From Puia dinghuensis (lineage in GTDB: Bacteria > Bacteroidota > Bacteroidia > Chitinophagales > Chitinophagaceae), in the NCBI RefSeq assembly GCF_014642875.1, contig NZ_BMJC01000001.1, positions 415,335-479,334 on the forward strand: a stretch of DNA of 64,000 nucleotides. Reading direction: 5' to 3'. The stretch's first letter is position 1. Every line of letters begins with the position of its first letter. Below, one piece after another: positions 25,498-34,015 of this stretch. A program made the position numbers and the translations under genes. Below the pieces are notes generated by a model that saw only the letters and a list, made by a program, of their open reading frames with translations, ran no database searches and was not told where the DNA came from.

Positions 25498-27996
25498 ATG
25501 CTTGTAACAGTGCCCAAAACTATACTGCCTTTTATCCTATGTCTTCCTATCCTGACTGCCAACGCACAAGGTCTGCAATTCAAATCCGAGGACAGTCTGT
25601 TGACACAACGAACGTCGTATCGCGTTTTCCCCTCGGCCGCTCCGGTATTCCAAGACCATTTTTTTATCCGTTTCGATCTTTCGCTTTGGGACAACGCCAA
25701 TCTGGGCTATGTATTCAACCTGGCCGACAAAGACCTTTCTTATAGTCTCAGCTATCTCTATAACAATGGCCAGGGAAATCTGAATTTCAATATCGACCGC
25801 AAAAGCAATAAGCTGTCCATTCCCCTGCCGGCATCCCTGCTCAAAAAAAGAAACTGGTTCACCGTAACGCTCGATCTCGATCTGAAGGGTGACAAGGCCG
25901 TTATCCGGATCGATAACCTCCTCTACCGGGTGGATAGCCTGGGATTCAAGCCCGGGATGGCTGCCAACCTGGTCTTTGGGAAGAACCAATATTACACGGA
26001 GGTTCCCAACATGGCCATTCGAAACCTGGAAGTGGGTGATGGCCACCAACATTATTTCTTCCCTTTGAATGAGTGGAGCGGTAATAGCGTTCACGACAGC
26101 AATGGAGAGGTTACCGGCTTTGTGGAAAATCCGCTTTGGCTGATCAATGAATCGTATTTCTGGAAACCTGTATATGTGCAATCCGATACAGCAGTAGCGG
26201 GATTGAATTTCAATCCGCTCGGTGAGAAACTCTTCATTTTCACCAGGGATTCCCTGATCACCTATGATCCCGCGGGGAAGCGGGCGAAGGCTGCGGCCTA
26301 TGTCAATAAATTGCCCGTAGCTATGGTATTGGGAAAGAGTATTTTCAACACCCGTGAGAACAAATGTTATATCTATGAATTATTTGATATACCGAAGGGG
26401 GCGCCTACCATTGCGGCGCTTCACATGGACAGCGCGCATTTGAAATGGGATGTCGTCGGTAGAGATGCTTTGCCGTATCAGCTGCATCATCATAATATCT
26501 TTTACGATTGGCGGCACGATCGGTTCTACCTGTTTGGCGGGTATGGGCACTATAGTTATCACAACGGTTTCCTAAGCTATAATGATTCCATCGACAAATG
26601 GGAAAGGGTGACCTTCACCGGCGATACCATAACCCCGAGGTTTTTTGCCGCTACCGGTCCTTCGGATAAAGCGGATGAGCTTTTGCTATTTGGGGGCTAT
26701 GGTAACGAATCCGGCAACCAGGTGGTAGGGGGAAAGCAGTATTACGATCTTTACCGCATCAACCTGCGGGATCATTCCGTCAAAAAGTGCTGGCAGATCG
26801 TTCCTGCGGGTGAGGTCTTTGTTCCGGCCAATAACCTCATCCTTTCCAAGGATAAGCGTTATTTCTATGCATTGTGTTATCCCCACGAACTGGCGAAGAC
26901 GGAACTGAAATTGTATAAATTCTCCCTCAGGGACGGGTCCTATGAGGTAGTGAGCGCACCAATATCCATGGCTTCCATGCGGATAGAAACGGATGTGAAC
27001 CTGTTCTACAGCCAGAAGACCGATGAATTCTTTTGTACGGTGCAGGAGTTTACGGACAGACACCATTCCGTTATAAAAGTGTATTCCCTGACGTCACCGC
27101 CGGTGAGCGCCGCTGTTTATTTTGCTTCCCTGCAGCCACGGAAAAAACCGGGGGTGGCGCTGCTGTTTTGGTTGCTGCCTGTGCTTATCGGCGTGGCCGG
27201 GGCGATATGGTTTTTCTTTGTGAGAAAAAGGAAGCAGCCGGAAAGCGCGCCGGAAGAGGAGCAGGAAGCGGCGCCGGTCAGCTTCGCCGGGGAAAACCGG
27301 AATGCGGTTTATCTGCTGGGGGAATTCCTCGTTTTTGACCGGAAGGGTAGCGATATCACGCATCTTTTCAGTCCGAAGATCAAGCAATTGTTCGTTTTGA
27401 TACTGCTCAACAGCGTCGATGGGAAAGGCATTGGATCGCGAAAGATCTCCGCCAGGCTGTGGCCGGAAAAAGACCCTGCTAAAACAAAAAATATCAAAGG
27501 GGTTACCTTCAATCACCTGAGAAATATCATCAGTGATATAGACGGGATCGAGCTGATCTTTTTGAATGATAGTTATTCTTTTGCTTTCGGGGAGTCTTTT
27601 TTCTGCGATTACCGCCTCCTGTCAACGCTGATCCTCGGGGAGGGAACTATCCTCAACCATTTACCCCTTATGGCCAGGGGGCCTTTGCTGGAAGACATGC
27701 CGGATTCCCTGCTGGATGATTTCAAGTCCGCCTATGAGGACCGGCTTACCACCATTCTTCTCCCCGAACTCAAACGAGCGTACGAATCGCAGCATCTTAA
27801 AGAGGCATTGGAGATCGCGAAACTGATACTGGGGATGGACCCTTTTAATGAGGAAGTGCTAAAATACCAGTTAAAATGTTTTCGCAGGCTCAAAGGCATC
27901 GAATATTCGCGGCGGGCCTACGATCGGTTCTCCCAGGACTACGAACGATCGCTGGGTGTGGCCTATCACGTCAGCTTCGACAAGATCGTCCACTAA
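25498..27996 (+). CDS. Transmembrane one-component regulator: periplasmic LamG/kelch sensor, cytoplasmic SARP-like DNA-binding domain
   Basis: An 832-residue protein with an unusual build. Signal peptide (about 1-24); a beta-sandwich resembling LamG/concanavalin folds (about 45-190); a kelch-like propeller (about 215-540; FYLFGGYGHYSYHN, ELLLFGGYGNESG); one membrane span (about 552-574) followed by RKRK; a winged-helix OmpR/SARP-like domain (about 604-700; YLLGEFLVFDRKG, FSPKIKQLFVLILL, ISARLWPEKDPAKTKN); and a helical BTAD/TPR-like tail (about 715-832; ALEIAKLILGMDPFNEEVLKYQLKC). There is no kinase, receiver or phospho-site. It is 112 bases upstream of susC on the same strand and likely controls the operon. 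Sensing of a glycan is inference. Confidence 0.78.
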   Translation: MLVTVPKTILPFILCLPILTANAQGLQFKSEDSLLTQRTSYRVFPSAAPVFQDHFFIRFDLSLWDNANLGYVFNLADKDLSYSLSYLYNNGQGNLNFNIDRKSNKLSIPLPASLLKKRNWFTVTLDLDLKGDKAVIRIDNLLYRVDSLGFKPGMAANLVFGKNQYYTEVPNMAIRNLEVGDGHQHYFFPLNEWSGNSVHDSNGEVTGFVENPLWLINESYFWKPVYVQSDTAVAGLNFNPLGEKLFIFTRDSLITYDPAGKRAKAAAYVNKLPVAMVLGKSIFNTRENKCYIYELFDIPKGAPTIAALHMDSAHLKWDVVGRDALPYQLHHHNIFYDWRHDRFYLFGGYGHYSYHNGFLSYNDSIDKWERVTFTGDTITPRFFAATGPSDKADELLLFGGYGNESGNQVVGGKQYYDLYRINLRDHSVKKCWQIVPAGEVFVPANNLILSKDKRYFYALCYPHELAKTELKLYKFSLRDGSYEVVSAPISMASMRIETDVNLFYSQKTDEFFCTVQEFTDRHHSVIKVYSLTSPPVSAAVYFASLQPRKKPGVALLFWLLPVLIGVAGAIWFFFVRKRKQPESAPEEEQEAAPVSFAGENRNAVYLLGEFLVFDRKGSDITHLFSPKIKQLFVLILLNSVDGKGIGSRKISARLWPEKDPAKTKNIKGVTFNHLRNIISDIDGIELIFLNDSYSFAFGESFFCDYRLLSTLILGEGTILNHLPLMARGPLLEDMPDSLLDDFKSAYEDRLTTILLPELKRAYESQHLKEALEIAKLILGMDPFNEEVLKYQLKCFRRLKGIEYSRRAYDRFSQDYERSLGVAYHVSFDKIVH

Positions 27997-28013
27997 CTCG
28001 CTATTTATCATAG

Positions 28014-28053
28014 GGTTAATTATTTTTTTCTTGCATTAACCGCGCTTTTAACC
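28014..28053 (+). promoter_or_regulatory. Candidate operator: three TTAACC/GGTTAA sites before susC
   Basis: GGTTAAT at 28014-28020 is inverted relative to ATTAACC at 28035-28041; a further TTTAACC lies at 28047-28053. The last two are direct repeats offset by 12 bases, close to one helical turn. SARP proteins are known to bind direct repeats near the promoter, so these are candidate sites for the upstream regulator. Confidence 0.35.
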
Positions 28054-28108
28054 CCTTTTTTAAGACGGCCGGCTGTACCGTTGATGCGTTTTAAAACCAC
28101 CAACGCTT

Positions 28109-31100
28109 ATGATTAAATTTAAAGCAAGCCAAGGTCGGCTTGTCGCGATTGTTGTCAGTATGCTGCTGTTTTCCATGGTTGTCTTTGGCCAGGGGGGAAA
28201 CCCGGTAACGGGTGCCGTCCTGGATGAAAAAGGCGTCCCGCTGCAAGGGGTATCCGTTACGGTGAAAGGGACCACTTACGGTACTGTCACCGACAGCAGC
28301 GGCCGGTTCACCATCCGGGTAGCTAAAGGGGGGACACTGGTCTTTAGCTATATCAGATACAGCACCCAGGAAGTCCTTATCACCAATGAAAGAACCCTCA
28401 GCCTCACCATGAGCCCAACCACTACCAGTATGAACGATGTGGTGGTAGTAGGTTACGGTACCCAGCGCAAGGCCACGTTGACGGGGTCTGTTGCCCAGAT
28501 CAGCGGAGCGGAGATCGTCACCACCAAGAATGAGAATATTGAGAATATGCTCACCGGTAAGGTTCCCGGGCTGCAAATCCTGCAGAACACGGCCGAGCCG
28601 GGTGATTTTGCCAATAATATTTCCATCAGGGGTATGGGAAATCCGCTGATCGTCATCGACGGCGTGCAGATTCCGGATTTTTCCGTTACCGGCAACAATG
28701 GCGACAACAATGTGGGTAGCAGCAATATCCTGACGCGGCTGGATCCCAACGATATCGAAAGCATTTCGGTGCTGAAGGACGCCAGCGCTTCGGTGTATGG
28801 GGTGAAGGCTGCTAACGGCGTCATCCTGATCACCACCAAAAGGGGTAAATCGGGGGCCCTGCAACTAGCCTACACCGGAACGTATGGCTGGCAGGTGCCA
28901 TCGGGTCTGCCCAAACCGGTGAACGCCGTCCAGTACATGACGCTGGTGAACCAGCAGGCGTTGCACAATGCCAATGGCGGAATTCTTACATATAACTCTG
29001 CCGATTTTGCGGCTTATGCCAACGGCACGAAGAAAAGCACCGACTGGTATGATGCCGTTTTCAGGAAACACGCGATGCAACAGCAGCACAACCTCACGGC
29101 GACGGGCGGGTCGGAGAATACCACCTACCTGCTGAGCGCGGGTTATACCGACCAGGATGGTCTGCTCACCACGAACGACCTGAATTATAAGCGTTATAAT
29201 GTACGCAGCAACGTCACCAGCAGAATCGGCAAGCGGATAACGGTGAACCTGAACATCAGCGGCATCGTCGATCAGAAGAATGCGCCCGCGCAATCCTTCT
29301 GGTGGACCACCCGGGAAGCCTGGCGGGAGCTTCCAACTCAAACCATCTATGCCAACAGCACCTCGCCCTACTATACCAATGGCATTGTCGATGGCGGCAA
29401 CCCTGTGGTCTTCGAGAACTCCGATATCGTTGGCTATAGCGTCCAGAACAACATCTTCCTCAACGGCGCGATCGGCATCGATTACAAGTTTCCCTTTATC
29501 GACGGTCTTACCCTCCGGGGATTCTTCAGTTACAACGACCAGCTGCAGGACAACAAGCTTTATCAGAAGACGTACAACCTCTATACTTATGACGCCGCGA
29601 GCAGCACCTATCGTTCGACCCTGAACGGATCGCCCAGTTATGTCCAGCGGCAGTATTACCATTATCCGCACAATACCGATCAATTCTCGATTAACTATGC
29701 CCATAACTTCGGTGGCATCCACAATGTAACCGCATTGCTGCTGATGGAAGGCAACGAGCAGAGCGGCGACAACTTTGCCGCCTACCGGCAATTAGCCATA
29801 CCTGTCGACCAGATCATTGCCGGCAATACGGCCTTGCAGAACGCCACGCAGGACGGGGGCAATACGGCCTTGTATCAATATGCCACCAACAGCTTTGTGG
29901 GCAGAGTGACCTATGATTTTAACAGCCGCTATCTGGCGGAGTTCAGCTTCCGGGATGATAAATCATCCAAATTCGCGCCGGGACAGGGTTGGGGATTCTT
30001 TCCTTCGGCATCGGTGGGCTGGCGACTAAGCGAGGAAAATTTCTGGAAGAACAGCCGGACGTTATCGTTTGTAGACAACCTGAAGCTGCGCGGGAGCTAC
30101 GGGGTATTGGGGGATGACGGTCAGTTGTATTACCAATTCCTTTCAGGATATAATTATCCGGCTAACGGTTCGTATAATCAGCTGCCGAGCGGTGCGGTCT
30201 TCGGCAGCAGCTTCGTGAATGCCGTACAGAGTACGGGGATACCCAATCCGAAGGTGACCTGGGCGACCTCGCATACCTTTGATCTGGGGATCGATGTCGA
30301 TGCGTGGAAGGGATTGCTGGGTTTCACCGCCGACTATTTTGTCCGCAACCGTAAGGGCTTGCTGGCGACTTCTATCTTACAGGTCCCGGAAGTTTTGGGC
30401 GCTCCGCTGCCGGAAGAAAATCTCAATGGCGACAGGACCCGGGGCTTCGATCTTGAAGTGACACACCGCAACCGCATCGGAAAGCTTACCTACAACATAA
30501 AGGGCACCTTCTCCTACACCAATACCATGAATACGGTTTTTGCCGAGGCAAGGCAGGGTAATTCCTATCTCGACTGGCTGTATAACCAGGCCAACCGGAA
30601 TCAAGGTATCCAGATGGGGTATGGTGCGGCCGGTCAATACCAAAACTATAGCCAGATAGTCAACAGCCCCATCTATGTCAGCCGCAATACGGTTGTAGGG
30701 GATTATATCTACGAGGACTGGAATGGCCAGGGGTTCATCGATGGTAATTCCATCCATCCCATCGCCTATGGCGGGAATCCCAATGGTACGCCTGTCTTCC
30801 CGAAGATAGTATACGGTCTTACCCTCGGGGCAGCTTATGATGGATTCGATGTCAGTATTCTTTTCCAGGGGACGAGCATCTACAATGTTTCCTATATCGA
30901 ACAACTGAATATCCCGCTTTGGGGTGGCGGGAGCGCGCTAACGCAATTTTTGAATGACTGGCATCCGGCCAATCCAACGGCCAACCCATATAATCCGAAT
31001 ACCGTTTGGGTGCCGGGGCAATATGCCTATACCGGGACTACGGCTGGTGTGAACAGTTCGTTCAATTTTCAAAATGGCGCCTATCTGCGCTTGAAAAGCG

Positions 31101-31297
31101 CCGAGATCGGGTATTCCCTTTCCGACAAGCTGCTTCGGACGACCGGCATCAAGGGAGTGCGTTTCTTTACCAGCGGCTACAACCTGCTCACCTTCACCAA
31201 AGTGAAATACGTCGACCCTGAGCATCCGTCGGGAACATACGGTTATCTATATCCGCTGGACAAGTTGTTCAATCTCGGTCTCAACGTCAAATTCTAA
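28109..31297 (+). CDS. SusC/RagA-type TonB-linked outer-membrane transporter
   Basis: A 1062-residue outer-membrane importer. Signal peptide (about 1-28), a carboxypeptidase-like regulatory domain (about 32-110: VTGAVLDEKGVPLQGVSVTVKG, GRFTIRV), the TonB-box region DVVVVGYGTQRKATLTGSV, a plug (NIEN-MLTGKVPGLQI, ISIRGMG, PLIVIDGV, DASASVYGVKAANGVILITTKRGK) and a 22-strand barrel with the ending DKLFNLGLNVKF. It imports oligosaccharide or another ligand delivered by the SusD lipoprotein encoded 11 bases downstream. Length and architecture are normal for the family. Substrate cannot be read from sequence. Confidence 0.96.
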   Translation: MIKFKASQGRLVAIVVSMLLFSMVVFGQGGNPVTGAVLDEKGVPLQGVSVTVKGTTYGTVTDSSGRFTIRVAKGGTLVFSYIRYSTQEVLITNERTLSLTMSPTTTSMNDVVVVGYGTQRKATLTGSVAQISGAEIVTTKNENIENMLTGKVPGLQILQNTAEPGDFANNISIRGMGNPLIVIDGVQIPDFSVTGNNGDNNVGSSNILTRLDPNDIESISVLKDASASVYGVKAANGVILITTKRGKSGALQLAYTGTYGWQVPSGLPKPVNAVQYMTLVNQQALHNANGGILTYNSADFAAYANGTKKSTDWYDAVFRKHAMQQQHNLTATGGSENTTYLLSAGYTDQDGLLTTNDLNYKRYNVRSNVTSRIGKRITVNLNISGIVDQKNAPAQSFWWTTREAWRELPTQTIYANSTSPYYTNGIVDGGNPVVFENSDIVGYSVQNNIFLNGAIGIDYKFPFIDGLTLRGFFSYNDQLQDNKLYQKTYNLYTYDAASSTYRSTLNGSPSYVQRQYYHYPHNTDQFSINYAHNFGGIHNVTALLLMEGNEQSGDNFAAYRQLAIPVDQIIAGNTALQNATQDGGNTALYQYATNSFVGRVTYDFNSRYLAEFSFRDDKSSKFAPGQGWGFFPSASVGWRLSEENFWKNSRTLSFVDNLKLRGSYGVLGDDGQLYYQFLSGYNYPANGSYNQLPSGAVFGSSFVNAVQSTGIPNPKVTWATSHTFDLGIDVDAWKGLLGFTADYFVRNRKGLLATSILQVPEVLGAPLPEENLNGDRTRGFDLEVTHRNRIGKLTYNIKGTFSYTNTMNTVFAEARQGNSYLDWLYNQANRNQGIQMGYGAAGQYQNYSQIVNSPIYVSRNTVVGDYIYEDWNGQGFIDGNSIHPIAYGGNPNGTPVFPKIVYGLTLGAAYDGFDVSILFQGTSIYNVSYIEQLNIPLWGGGSALTQFLNDWHPANPTANPYNPNTVWVPGQYAYTGTTAGVNSSFNFQNGAYLRLKSAEIGYSLSDKLLRTTGIKGVRFFTSGYNLLTFTKVKYVDPEHPSGTYGYLYPLDKLFNLGLNVKF

Positions 31298-31308
31298 TTG
31301 TCAGCATC

Positions 31309-33240
31309 ATGAAAAAATATTTTGTCTTCTTCCTTTTAACGGCAGGTCTCTTTGCCTGCCGAAAACTAAGCATACCGCCCAAGAACATCATCCAGGACGC
31401 CGATATCTTCACGTCGCCCCAGGGGGTGCAGGCCTATATGGCGCGCATCTATAGCGAGCTGCCTATTGAAGATTTCCGGTATTCGCCCGCCAGAGGATTG
31501 AATTTCTTCTGGATCATCAGTCCTACCCCGGCTACTACCGGTGAGGCCCTGAGCCGGGACCAGAACGGTTCGATGCAGGAGAATTTTGGTGGTTGGAACT
31601 GGGATATCTGGTCGGGTAGTTATACGACCATCCGCGATTGCGATTATTTTATCCAGACGCTGCCCTCGTATGCGAAGAACTTCACCCCGGCGCAGGTGAA
31701 AGCCTGGCTGGGGGAAGCCTATTTCGTACGGGGGATGACCTATTTTGCGCTGGTAAAGCGTTTTGGCGGGGTGCCCATCGTCAACCAGGTGTTGAATTAC
31801 ACACCCGGCACCTCTACCGACAGCCTGCAAATACCCCGTGCCGCCGAGAAGGCCGTCTGGGACCAGGTGGACAGTGACTTTACTTTGGCTATGAATAACC
31901 TGCCCGCGGTGAATGCCGATTACGCCGATGGCAGCCGCGCCAACAAATACGTTGCGGCGGCCTTTGAATCGAGGGCTATGTTGTATGCGGGAACCATCGC
32001 CAAATACAATACGATCACACTCTTCGACGGCGGTCAGCACCAGCTCTGCGGGATCCCGGCCTCCGCTGCGACAGGCTATTTCCAAAAGGCGTACAATGCG
32101 GCAAAAACGCTGGACGGCGTCTATAGCCTTTATCTGTCTGGCTGGTCGGCTACCGACCCGAATGCACAGTATCAGAATTTCGTCAACCTGTTCTCGGATG
32201 CGGCGAGCAAGGAGAATATTTTTGTAAGGGAATACCAATATCCCAACTCCGTTCATGGTTATGATGCATATAATGTTCCGCGACAATTGATCGGGCCTAA
32301 TGGTTATTCCGCGGAAGTCAATCCTACCCTCGACTTTGTCGAGCTGTTCGATGGATTGCCCAGGAATCCCGACGGGACGCTGCAGACGCTGGATGCCACC
32401 GGGCACTATCTCTTATATGCCCATACGATGGACCTGTTCGCCAATGCCGAGCCGAGGCTGCGGGCGTCGGTGATCCTGCCGGGCGACGTTTTCAAGGGGC
32501 AAAGCATCGAGGTCCGCCGTGGCATCTATACCGGAGCTGCTTCCGGGGGCATTTCGCCCTTGCTGCCCGCGGGGTCGAAGGCGCAATATCCCACTACCAG
32601 CCTGGTGACCTCGTCTACGGCTTCGCAGACACCATATTCGCTGCCGGACGGCACGCTCATGAACCCGGCCGGGCTCAGCGGGGTATTCACGGGCGATCAA
32701 ACCTGTGCGATCTCCGGCTTTTCTGTCCGCAAATGGCTGAACCCGAACCTGCCTACGGCGCAGGTGCTGGAGAACAACGAGACGCAAACCTGGATAGAGA
32801 TGCGGTATGCCGAAGTGTTGTTGAATCGTGCCGAGGCCGCGTATGAGCTTTTTATTTCCGGCGCGGCGGGCGCCGGTTATCAGCAGGATGCCATGACCGT
32901 GATCAATCAGATCCGTTCGCGGGCGGGCGCTGCGTTGTGGACAACCACCGGGGCTGCTCCTATCGACACCATCCGACGCGAACGACGCAAAGAACTTGCC
33001 TTTGAGAACAAGACCTATTGGGATCTGAAAAGGTGGCGGATATTCGACAAAGAGCAGAACGGGACCATTTACCGGGTGCTTATGCCGTTTTATTCCGCAC
33101 AGGCCGGCAAATATTTCTTCGACGCCCGTACCGACGTGCGGAATGCGGTTTACACCTACGACCCGAGATGGTATTACGAGCAGCTTCCATCGGGCGCCAT
33201 TTCCAAGAGTACAAATGTCATTCAGAACCCAGGGTATTAA
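31309..33240 (+). CDS. SusD/RagB-type nutrient-binding surface lipoprotein
   Basis: A 643-residue lipoprotein; the lipobox LFAC puts the lipidated Cys at residue 17. The TPR-rich SusD fold is recognisable in AEAYFVRGMTYFALVKRFGGVPIV (shown in part), in WIEMRYAEVLLNRAEAAYE near residue 505, and in the INQIRSRAG / IRRERRKELAFENKTYWDLKRW block towards the end. It forms the lid of the SusC transporter and captures the ligand at the cell surface. At 643 residues it is somewhat long for the family. Downstream gene spacing is 12 bases. Confidence 0.95.
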   Translation: MKKYFVFFLLTAGLFACRKLSIPPKNIIQDADIFTSPQGVQAYMARIYSELPIEDFRYSPARGLNFFWIISPTPATTGEALSRDQNGSMQENFGGWNWDIWSGSYTTIRDCDYFIQTLPSYAKNFTPAQVKAWLGEAYFVRGMTYFALVKRFGGVPIVNQVLNYTPGTSTDSLQIPRAAEKAVWDQVDSDFTLAMNNLPAVNADYADGSRANKYVAAAFESRAMLYAGTIAKYNTITLFDGGQHQLCGIPASAATGYFQKAYNAAKTLDGVYSLYLSGWSATDPNAQYQNFVNLFSDAASKENIFVREYQYPNSVHGYDAYNVPRQLIGPNGYSAEVNPTLDFVELFDGLPRNPDGTLQTLDATGHYLLYAHTMDLFANAEPRLRASVILPGDVFKGQSIEVRRGIYTGAASGGISPLLPAGSKAQYPTTSLVTSSTASQTPYSLPDGTLMNPAGLSGVFTGDQTCAISGFSVRKWLNPNLPTAQVLENNETQTWIEMRYAEVLLNRAEAAYELFISGAAGAGYQQDAMTVINQIRSRAGAALWTTTGAAPIDTIRRERRKELAFENKTYWDLKRWRIFDKEQNGTIYRVLMPFYSAQAGKYFFDARTDVRNAVYTYDPRWYYEQLPSGAISKSTNVIQNPGY

Positions 33241-33252
33241 TTTTTCCCAATT

Positions 33253-34005
33253 ATGAAAAAGATATTATACAGTGCATTAATTTTCCTGCTGATGGCGGGT
33301 GTCGCCTGCAGCAAGACCGATAACTATCCGGCCCCATCCGACACCATCACCGGCAGCACCATCGATGAAGGGACTGGCAATACCGTCCAAACGGAGATCG
33401 GCGGGCGGGGAACCCGGGTGAAGCTGCTCGAAACGAGCTATGACAGCGCGCCTGTACCGATCTATTTCCAATCCATGCAGGATGGGACCTTCAACAATAC
33501 CAAAGTCTTCGGGGCGACGTATAAGGTTTCGGTGGAGGGGCCGTTCGTGCCGCTGGTGACGACGGACAACCTGGGCCGGGTTGTCACGGATTCGAGCCAG
33601 ACTATCGTATTGAAGAATACGGCGACGCTACATTTCAACGTTCAGCCTTTTTTGCGTATCCAGTGGGTGGGCAATCCGGTGATCAACCCGGACACGACAG
33701 TGAGCGTACAGGTGATCATCACCCGGGGGACGGCCAATCCGGCGTATCAGCAGGATATCACCGATATCAACCTGTATGTCAGTAATACAAAGTATGACGG
33801 CAACAACAACTACGATCCACGTTATTCGAAGCTGACGGCTTATTCCGGTGCGGCCGGCACCGGTTTGCTGGGCAAGACGATCACGCTTACCACCATCGGT
33901 GGCGCCTTGCCACAGCAGGATGTCTATTTCCGGGTAGGGGCTAGGATCAACGCCGGCCTGGATGAATATAATTACAGCACGCCTGTGTCCATAACTTATC
34001 CGTAA
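33253..34005 (+). CDS. DUF3823 surface lipoprotein of the Sus-type operon
   Basis: A 250-residue lipoprotein with lipobox GVAC and a start DNYPAPSDTITGSTIDEGTG, the pattern of DUF3823 proteins found after SusCD genes. The N-terminal half looks like a carboxypeptidase-regulatory-like beta-sandwich; the C-terminal half is immunoglobulin-like. By analogy with SusE/SusF-position proteins it is probably a surface glycan-binding protein. Gaps of 12 and 10 bases to the neighbours show it belongs to the operon. Binding activity is inferred. Confidence 0.85.
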   Translation: MKKILYSALIFLLMAGVACSKTDNYPAPSDTITGSTIDEGTGNTVQTEIGGRGTRVKLLETSYDSAPVPIYFQSMQDGTFNNTKVFGATYKVSVEGPFVPLVTTDNLGRVVTDSSQTIVLKNTATLHFNVQPFLRIQWVGNPVINPDTTVSVQVIITRGTANPAYQQDITDINLYVSNTKYDGNNNYDPRYSKLTAYSGAAGTGLLGKTITLTTIGGALPQQDVYFRVGARINAGLDEYNYSTPVSITYP

Positions 34006-34015
34006 CTTTTCCCCG

